The notes under the pieces: generated by a model
Databases searched by the model: none
What the model was told of the DNA's origin: nothing
The model's input: the letters and a program-made list of their open reading frames with translations, nothing else
Position numbers and translations under genes: made by a program
From: Monoraphidium neglectum
Taxonomy: Eukaryota; Chlorophyta; Chlorophyceae; Sphaeropleales; Selenastraceae
Length of the DNA stretch: 15,659 bases
NCBI RefSeq assembly: GCF_000611645.1
Contig: NW_014012399.1
Span: 1-15,659, forward strand
Direction of reading: 5' to 3'
Shown: piece by piece, positions 9,601 to 15,659 of the stretch
Layout of the letters: the number at the start of each line of letters is the position of its first letter
Position numbering within the stretch: the first letter of the stretch is position 1

Positions 9601-12600
9601 CATCATCACCACGGCGGACCGCCAGACGGCTGCTGTCGACGCGCACTGGGGTGCTGGCCTCGTAAGTAATCTGCGGGCAGCGGGGTGCCTGGTGCATTCT
9701 GACGGCCAGCAGCCGCGTCCAATGGCTTGGGTCATATGTTTGCACAAAACAATGCACGGACAGCGATTGCTGCAGCAATATGGACGTGCCGCCCCGCCCG
9801 GATAAGCACCGCACCCAGCCGTGCCTTCCCGTGTCCCTGCGGGGCCGCAAAGGGAACAGCATCATGGATGGGCCGGGCTCGAAAACGCCCGCTCCTGAGC
9901 GCCCACTTGCTCATTTGCACCTTTGACGGCCGACTGAACCCGGCCTGCTGCGTCCCTGCAAACCAGCTGCATCCGTGCCACCCTGGAAATCTCCCAGTCT
10001 TTGGCAACCTCGTTCACAAACCCACCCCTTGCCTAGGTTCACGAGTACTACCTGAAGGTCCACAAACGCAAGAGCTTTGATGACAGGAACACCCCCATCA
10101 AGTCGTACGTCCACGTGGGCTCAAAGTACAACAATGCGTTCTACTCTGGTGCGCATTGGGCACTTTGCTTGTGATGTGATGTGGTGTCTCTCTCTCCCTC
10201 TCTTCTGTTGCGTGCCCGTGAATGTGCACTTGTGCGTGTGTGTGTGTGTGTGTGTGTGCGCACGTGTGGTGCATGGGCTGTGCTTGCTGCGGTTCTTGTT
10301 GATGTGGGCCCTCTGCAATGTGTGCTTTGGTACGCGCCCCACCTTTGAAGCCCCAGGGGAGTGAACAGGGCCATGCAATGCAGCGTAGCAGCCTCCCCTC
10401 GAACCAACGCCTGCCATCGTCCTCGCCCCTCGCGTCCCCTGATGCGACCCTGCTCCGCCGCTCTTCTGCCATCGGCGCGCTGCGGCCCCCAGCCGGCACG
10501 ATGTACTATGGAGACGGCTCCCGCAACCCCGACAACCTTGGATCGTGCAGCACCTCCGCCTACGGCCCGGTCACCACCCTCGATGTCACCGCCCACGAGA
10601 GTGAGCGGGCGAAGGCGCAGGCGCCGCGCCGGCGCATCTGCGTGGATGGCGACACGCTGCTGCGAAGGCAGAGGCGTGCTTGACTTTTCCTGTTTTTGTT
10701 TCGGTCGTCACGGCTCGCGTGGCCGATTAGCGGCCCTTCCAACGCTGACACGTCACCCTTCTTGTCCGCCCCGGCCGCCTCTTTCCGCCGCAGTCACCCA
10801 CGGCGTCACCGAGTGAGGCGCCGGGAGGCGCCGTGCCGCGCCCTCCCGCAGGGGTAGCGCGCGTGGCCTCTTGCCAACGTTCAGAAGCCTGGCTTGGAGG
10901 TGGAATGGGCACGTTGCTGCCTGCCCCTCTAGACGCAGTTATCTGCCTTCCGCCCCACCCGTCGCACTGCTGGTGCCGGTCGAGCGGGCAGCAAGCTCCC
11001 TGCAGACCCGCCGCCGCCGCCCACCCGCCTGCCGCGCGACCACCTCCCCCTTGACTGTCGCAGGTTCTCGGGCAGGATGATCTACACCAACTCGTACGGC
11101 GCGTTCAGCGAGGCCGTGTCAGGTTAGCGCAGCCGCAACAACGCCCCGCCTAAAACCCTGAGCCCGTGCTTTTGGGGGGGGGGGGACGCCATCACCCCTT
11201 TGGAATGCGAGCTGCAGGATGGTCCCGCTCGGATCGCCGCCGGAACGCACTGCCACAACGAGCTCGCGGCGGGAAGCATCAGCTGGCGCGAGGCCCCGGC
11301 CGCTGCAGGCCTGGCAGGGTGGCGTCGGGCGTCGCATCTGCGGGCCCAGCACGTGCCACTAGTGCTGCCCATGCAGCACTAAGCCTGCCCCTGGGCCCCA
11401 CAACCCCCTTCTTCAAAATCCCCATGTCGCCTCCCCCTCACACACACACGCACAACACATCACATATTCCTTCCCCCGACGCCTTCCCTCCCGATCCCCG
11501 CCGCCCTCATCCAGTGCCCGGCATGCCGGCGCAGTGTCCTCACAACTCTTGTAACTGACTCTTCCTAAGCCCACCCTTTCCACTCTACCCCGGCCCTGCC
11601 CCCGCCCTCGCCCCCGCCCGTCAGACATGATGGCGCAGTGCGTGATGGATTACGCCCAATCCACGGGTGTCTACCGTAAAGGCGCGGACTTCTTGATCGG
11701 TTCCGACATCTGGCCCAACAAGACCTGCTCGCGCCCTTTCCTTCGGTCCATGATAAACCCTCTTGCGGACGCCAACTCGTTCGCATGCTGGACTCCGCTG
11801 ATCGATCAAAAGGTGCATGTTTGTGAACACGCACGCACGCACATGTGCTCCTTTTGCGCATGCGTGTGTGTGTGCGTGCGTGTGTGTGTGTTTGTATGTG
11901 TGTGTGTCATTGTATGTGTGTGTGTCTTTGCATGTGTGTGTGTGTGTGTGTGTGTGTTTGTATGTATGTGTGCACGCGCGTGTGTGTGTGTGTGTGTGTG
12001 TGTGTTTGTACGTGTGCGTATGTCGGTGTAGGGGTTCTTTCCAACTCACTGCAAAAATGTGCTGTCGGGAAGTCAAGGGGTGCATGGAAGCCAAAAGGGG
12101 GGCAACTTGGGACTGCCAACGTGTCCCTTTCCGGGCCGCTTGTGACTTGCCGGCGCGACACGACTTCATACGCACCCGGACCCCCCAGGTTGCATCCCTT
12201 CTGCCCCAACGCCCCTCTCCCCCACCCCCACCCCTATACCCCAACAAATCCATCGCAGCTCCCGAACGTCAACATTTCAAACTTTGACAGCGCGACGCAG
12301 TCGAGGTTTGGGTTGCCAAATTATTGCGAGGTGAACGGGGCATCGTTGGTGGTGTGGTGTTTCCATCGCTGTCAACAGTGCGCACGGGCGGGTTGGCTGG
12401 GTGCAGCTGCGTTGGTCCTGAGACGGACGCAGCAGCAGCCTCACGTGCGCGCATGCGCGCGTCAGCAGCGCGCCCATATGCCAACGCAACCACCCATCAC
12501 CAGCCGACAAACGATCCGGTAGCCTCCCCTCGCAAGCCAGCCGACCGGGTATCAATCCAATACCTGAAGGGTCTCGCCAGTCAACTCCCCCTCGATGGCT

Positions 12601-12881
12601 GCGAATACAAACCAAAACTGGGGTTGGCCACCTACACACCATGACCTTGCAGGTCGATGTGCACTTCAGCAGCGGCCCCGCCAACCGCTGGTTCTGGCTG
12701 GTGTCGAAGGGCTTCACCACTTGCCCCTCGCAGGGCAAGCCTGCTTCGATCGGTGCGCGCCCGGCAGGCGAAGGGTGGTCGGTGGTGGTGGTCGCGGGGT
12801 GTGTCGTGTGCGCGCATGCGCGTGCGCGTGTATGTGGAACAGAGAGACACACAGAGGCAGGGAGGGAGGGAGGATTCGTGG

Positions 12882-12931
<50 letters not shown>

Positions 12932-13409
12932 GTGCCTGCACGCGCATCAACGTGTGTCGACCCGTGTGCAAGGGGGAAGCGCTTGCGGGCGTCACGCCTG
13001 GCCCGACACGACCCAACATGATCCTCACGTCCCTGCACGGCCGTCCCCAAACGTCCCCCAAACAATACAAACACCAGCCTTCGCCACCGCCAGCGGCGCT
13101 GCCCATGCATGTCAATGCCTCACCCCATCCCCTTTCCTATCGCCCCGCACCACTACGAATCTGGCAGGCCTCCCTTCGACCTGCAAGATCGTTTACCGAG
13201 CGCTCACCAATTACTTCACGCCCGTCACCGACTATTTCGAGGCCCGAGCCGCCACAGCCCAGGCCGCGGCCGACCTCTTCGGCCCGGGCAGCGCCGAGGT
13301 CGCCGCCGTCAAGGGGGGCTGGGACGTCGTCGGGGCGCCCACTGCGCCGGATGGCACGGGGCCGACGTGCGACGCGACATATGCTACCAACACTGCGTCT
13401 TGCGGATAG
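6649..13409 (+). CDS. Secreted thermolysin-like (M4 family) zinc metalloprotease, 15 exons
   Basis: Endopeptidase made as a secreted proenzyme (family knowledge). Exons: 6649-6711, 7081-7363, 7586-7740, 7987-8098, 8426-8899, 9081-9228, 9583-9661, 10037-10148, 10493-10600, 10794-10812, 11064-11122, 11625-11812, 12259-12330, 12653-12752 and 13168-13409. All phases agree; total 2214 nt, 737 residues. Residues 1-21 form a signal peptide (core [15 protein letters not shown]). A Cys-rich segment has CVGCGRLSC at 35-43. The FTP-like and PepSY-like pro-regions (about 150-360) contain [10 protein letters not shown] and [12 protein letters not shown], with an Ala/Gly insert near 226-290. The catalytic domain has [22 protein letters not shown], the HEITH zinc site at 510-514, GAFSEAVSD with third ligand Glu534 (20 residues after His514, the same spacing as His146-Glu166 in thermolysin), and [14 protein letters not shown] with the likely catalytic His628. 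The C-terminal helical part has [12 protein letters not shown] and [13 protein letters not shown]. No key residue is missing. The start at 6649 gives the signal peptide directly. Least certain: the TAAG acceptor at 7585 and the donor at 8900. Confidence 0.92.
7384..7490 (+). repeat. TG-rich tract in M4 intron 2
   Basis: Imperfect TG repeats with GTGTGG, GTGAG and GCGCGCG interruptions, beginning about 20 nt after the donor at 7364. It is intronic: the exon reading frame has already ended in phase 1 and resumes at 7586. Minus-strand ORFs here are Thr-His repeats made by the CA strand. Confidence 0.85.
7922..8003 (+). repeat. Duplicated 3' splice-site segment before M4 exon 4
   Basis: A 26-nt segment at 7922-7947 recurs at 7978-8003 with two mismatches (offset 56 bp). 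Each copy contains an AG followed by ATCCAGCCGTGGA. The downstream copy (CAG ending at 7986) is the acceptor in the gene model. The upstream copy has TAG at 7930, and using it would lead to an in-frame TGA within nine codons. Confidence 0.8.
8486..8680 (+). other. Ala/Gly-rich low-complexity insert in the M4 pro-region
   Basis: Within exon 5, GCC/GCG-rich sequence encodes a run of Ala, Pro, Asp and Arg ending in a glycine stretch, between GGFISSG and [11 protein letters not shown]4 pro-regions do not normally contain this. It looks like an in-frame low-complexity insertion of the kind common in volvocine proteins. Confidence 0.6.
10236..10258 (+). repeat. (TG)n microsatellite in M4 intron 8
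   Basis: An uninterrupted TG run of about 11 dinucleotides lies 88 nt after the donor at 10149, flanked by TGCG variants. It lies within intron 10149-10492. Confidence 0.9.
10794..10812 (+). other. 19-nt micro-exon carrying the second half of the zinc motif
   Basis: Exon 9 ends in ...GCC CAC GAG A before GTGAGC. The next exon begins after CCGCCGCAG with TC ACC CAC GGC GTC ACC GA before GTGAGG. Joined, they encode HEITHGVTE, the M4 zinc-binding motif and its usual continuation. The phases (1 in, 2 out) match exon 11, which starts with G TTC TCG. Without this 19-nt exon the frame shifts and the second zinc-binding histidine is lost. Confidence 0.88.
11174..11185 (+). repeat. G12 homopolymer in M4 intron 11
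   Basis: Twelve consecutive G residues lie about 50 nt after the donor at 11123. Together with nearby G runs they could form a quadruplex in RNA or DNA. Length may be subject to sequencing error. Confidence 0.9.
11861..12030 (+). repeat. Compound (TG)n tract in M4 intron 12
   Basis: Long TG-rich tract with TTTGTATG, CATTG and CACGCGCG interruptions, beginning about 50 nt after the donor at 11813. The plus-strand Cys-Val and minus-strand Thr-His reading frames across it are artefacts of the repeat. Confidence 0.9.
12889..12918 (+). repeat. (TG)n microsatellite followed by CG alternation in M4 intron 14
   Basis: Pure TG run that passes into CGCGCGCGCACGCG at 12919-12932. Alternating purine-pyrimidine sequence of this length is a classic candidate for Z-DNA. 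It lies within intron 12753-13167. Confidence 0.9.
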
Positions 13410-14323
13410 AACGCGAAGGGCCGAGGGTCGCCGGCGCTCTCGGAAGGTCGTTCGGGGGCGAGGTGGGGCGCTATCTGTGACGCGCTGCGTCGACGCCGCC
13501 AGGCGGGGCCCCCGTGAGAGGAGCAGCCATCCGGGCTGCGGCAGCAGCTGCAGACACGCCGGCTCCACCGCCGCGCGAGCCGGCTCGTGCCGCCACTGCT
13601 ACTGTTTCCGGCGCCCGATCCTGTCAAGGTCGCGTTGTTCAGTGCACGGGGCGGTGGAGATGCGTGCAGAGGTTTGGCAGCCATGCGTTCGATCACGGTT
13701 GCAAAGCATCTAACGCGGCCAGTGCACTTCAAGATGCTGGCCTCGCCGGCCACAGGCGGCGTCGGCTGCGGGGAGGTTCGCCCACGCCCGCTGCGCTCGT
13801 CCCACAGCACCGCACCCGCCCGCTCGCTGCCTCTGCGTTGTGCGCATGTGTGTGCGTGTCGCGTGCGCGCGGCCCATCCCGCGGAGCTAGTCGTGGCGCC
13901 TGCTGTTTTTTTTCCCCCTGGCCCCTTACTTGGGCGGCGCCCTCGCGCGCCTGCAGCCCCACGACCCCTTTGATGACCTTCACACGAGCCCAGCCCTCAA
14001 CTGGCAACTGATGAGGTTTGGCCATTACACGCCCCAGTCAGGTTGCCCACCTGGGGTCCCTAACCCCTACCGCAACCATTTTACACCATACACACCAGCC
14101 ATCACGAACAGACACCTTCAAACCTCAATTTACAGTTGCTGCAACTTCCAATGCAGCGTGGGCCCTGGTTTAATCCGTTGCCAAGCCACGTGCAGAGCTG
14201 GGTGAGGCAGTATGTCCTCCCTGGGCGCTTTGCTGCCCTTCGCAGCACGCTGCATTCCTTGGATTATTCCATTGTGGGGCATGGGCCTTGCCCCGCTGAG
14301 AGTGCCTGCCCCCTTACCTATGT

Positions 14324-14371
<48 letters not shown>

Positions 14372-14431
14372 GTGTTTGAATCGTCTGTGTGTATGTGAGT
14401 GCGCGCGTGAGTGCATGCGTGTGCGTGCAAC

Positions 14432-14483
<52 letters not shown>

Positions 14484-14832
14484 GCAGCCATGCGTGTGAG
14501 CAACAGCAACGCAGCATCGTCCGGCTCGCCCATTCCAGCAAGGGCGTGCGCAGCGGGGCGGGGCGAGCGACACCCGCAGTTGGTGGGGCTGGAGCATGTG
14601 GTTGAGGGCAGGGGCGGCGCACGTCCGCCTGGTCCAAGTCCAAATTGCCAGTGGAGCAGCCCCACCCGCCAGCGCGCTCGTGCCAGGGGCTCGCCCGGTG
14701 GCGCGCCAAACCCTGCTGCTCGGCTCGGGGGCGCATCCGCCGCAGTCACTGCTGATGCGGCCCGCGCCGACCCTCGGTGGAAGTGGTGCGCTGTTCGACA
14801 CTACAGACTGGAAAGAGCTCAGGCACACCTGA
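13410..14832 (+). other. Unresolved region with coding-like pieces (possible gene relic)
   Basis: No complete gene could be built. Four plus-strand pieces look coding. Near 13608-13742 a frame reads VKVALFSARGGGDACRG followed by MRSITVAKHLTRPVHF, resembling the first strand and helix of LARGE/GT8-type glycosyltransferases. At about 13973-14026 there is PHDPFDDLHTSPALNWQLM with GC-biased third positions. At 14137-14202 a frame, [18 protein letters not shown] and onward, sits between a TTTACAG acceptor and a GTGAGG donor. At 14596-14832 a frame containing ARQTLLLGSGAHPPQ ends in ALFDTTDWKELRHT and TGA. The first piece has no upstream in-frame ATG after the M4 stop. This could be a decayed gene, a gene with unusual structure, or partly the M4 3' UTR. 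I do not assign a function. Confidence 0.28.
14321..14483 (+). repeat. Two (TG)n tracts ending in TGTAA
   Basis: TG-rich runs at 14321-14366 and 14434-14481 flank a mixed segment. The second ends in TAA, so it creates TGTAA at 14479-14483, the first such pentamer downstream of the M4 stop codon (about 1.07 kb away). Whether it works as a polyadenylation signal is unknown. Confidence 0.85.
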
Positions 14833-15531
14833 GCGTTGACCGTGCGTCTGCTCAGTGGGCCCTAGTATGTGGTAGGCACTCCCCTTCATCGCTGCACCCC
14901 ACGTGGCCCCTGCCCTGGCCTGACTTGCTCCTCGCTGCTGGAGCCTGCGCAACGCATCTGCACCACGCACCGCCCTCCCTGCTGCGGACTTCGGTGAATT
15001 CATGAATTTGCAAACGGCAGAAATCTGCTGCGGACCCTCGCAGCGACCCAGTCGATCCGCCGCCCAGCTGGCCCGCGGCAGAGCTTGCAGGGGATCCTTA
15101 CTCTCGTCCGCCGCCACTATGGTGTGACGGGCGCAACGGGTGGGGCCAGGCCGGCATGAAAGCGGCCCGAAGCCTGGGCCGCTCGAAAAAACAGCGAAGG
15201 CCAGCAGCAAAAGGCGCAGCGCGGCAGCGGCGGCGGCGCCAGACATGCGAGATGAGAGCATGTGCACCCCGTGCTAAGGGCGGCGGAGGCGCCGACCCGA
15301 GCCGCCTCCAGCGGCGACGGCCCGCTCTGCCCGGCAGCGCGCGGGCGGCGTGCCGGCAAGCAGGTGCCGAGCCGCAACTGCGCGCCAGCCGCGCCCGCGG
15401 CGGCGGCGGCGGCGGCGGGTCGCCGGGGCGGCCCTACCGCTGCGCCCGGCAAGCCGGGGGCGCCCCAACTAGCGCGCCCCAGGCCGGTGCGATAGCCGGT
15501 CTCAAGCACAGCGTAGGTGGGAAGGCCCGCC
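14833..15531. other. Intergenic or 3' UTR sequence upstream of the right-edge gene end
   Basis: No supported coding region. It holds a perfect 12-bp palindrome, AATTCATGAATT, at 14997-15008 in a short AT-rich patch, then GC-rich low-complexity sequence with a GGC-type run near 15395-15418. Much of it is probably the 3' UTR of the minus-strand gene ending at 15532. No TGTAA was found on the minus strand in this interval. Confidence 0.4.
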
Positions 15532-15630
15532 CTATGGCTGCGAGTAGCTGGGGTCGTAGGTCGGGTGGACGTAGCTGCCGGTGACCGTGCGCAGCTGGAT
15601 GTTCACCGGGTCCTTGTAGATGTTCTTCCA
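15532..15630 (-). CDS. Terminal exon of an unrecognised minus-strand gene
   Basis: The minus strand reads, after a pyrimidine-rich stretch and GGCAG, 32 codons to a TAG: WKNIYKDPVNIQLRTVTG, then SYVHPTYDPSYSQP. Nearly every codon ends in G or C, which argues strongly for coding. The frame stays open upstream to the window edge (15657), so the acceptor at 15631-15633 is likely but not certain. The tail is rich in Tyr, Pro and Ser with alternating strand-like residues, as in secreted beta-sheet proteins, but I do not recognise the family. It is convergent with the M4 gene, about 2.1 kb from its stop. Confidence 0.55.
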   Translation of the reverse strand, partial: WKNIYKDPVNIQLRTVTGSYVHPTYDPSYSQP

Positions 15631-15659
15631 CTGCCACGACAGAGGGGGGGTGGCCGCAC

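Noticed and set aside
1..15659. Bacterial contig carrying SpoVS and M4 genes
   Set aside because: Both genes are interrupted by many phase-consistent GT-AG introns, and a eukaryotic ESF1 gene lies on the same sequence.
1..15659. tRNA, rRNA, transposon or integrated virus
   Set aside because: No cloverleaf, rRNA motif, terminal inverted repeats, transposase, reverse transcriptase or capsid-like frame was seen on either strand.

Overview
The window is nuclear DNA from a GC-rich eukaryote, most likely a chlorophyte green alga close to the Chlamydomonas/Volvox group. The reasons are many spliceosomal introns with GTGAGN, GTGCGN or GTGGGN donors and CAG acceptors, GC-biased third codon positions, homopolymeric Ala/Gly/Gln insertions inside conserved domains, (TG)n microsatellites in introns, and a TGTAA polyadenylation-type signal. 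It is not bacterial, although two of the three well-resolved genes belong to families best known from bacteria. I rebuilt exons by eye from splice consensus, phase compatibility between neighbouring exons and match to remembered family patterns. No search was run.

Layout. (1) 2486 to 1, minus strand: six 5' exons of an ESF1-type pre-rRNA processing factor, running off the left edge inside the RRM-like domain. (2) 2487-2894: an AT-richer intergenic region that probably holds a shared divergent promoter. (3) 2895-5434, plus strand: a six-exon gene whose 377-residue model contains two tandem SpoVS-type domains. (4) 5435-6648: a 3' UTR with TGTAA at 5721, then intergenic sequence. (5) 6649-13409, plus strand: a 15-exon gene for a 737-residue secreted thermolysin-like (M4) metalloprotease with signal peptide, pro-region, HEITH zinc site and complete C-terminal domain; all phases join and the total is 2214 nt including the stop. 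(6) 13410-15531: no convincing complete gene, only coding-like pieces, one resembling the start of a LARGE/GT8-type glycosyltransferase. (7) 15630-15532, minus strand: a small but strongly coding-like terminal exon of an unrecognised gene entering from the right.

The genes do not form an obvious pathway. ESF1 acts in nucleolar ribosome assembly. The SpoVS protein is of unknown function and may be organelle-targeted. The M4 enzyme should be secreted or wall-associated. The most notable points are the tandem SpoVS architecture in a eukaryote, its position beside a bacterial-type M4 protease, a catalytic motif split across a 19-nt micro-exon, a duplicated splice acceptor, and TG tracts that all lie on the plus strand.
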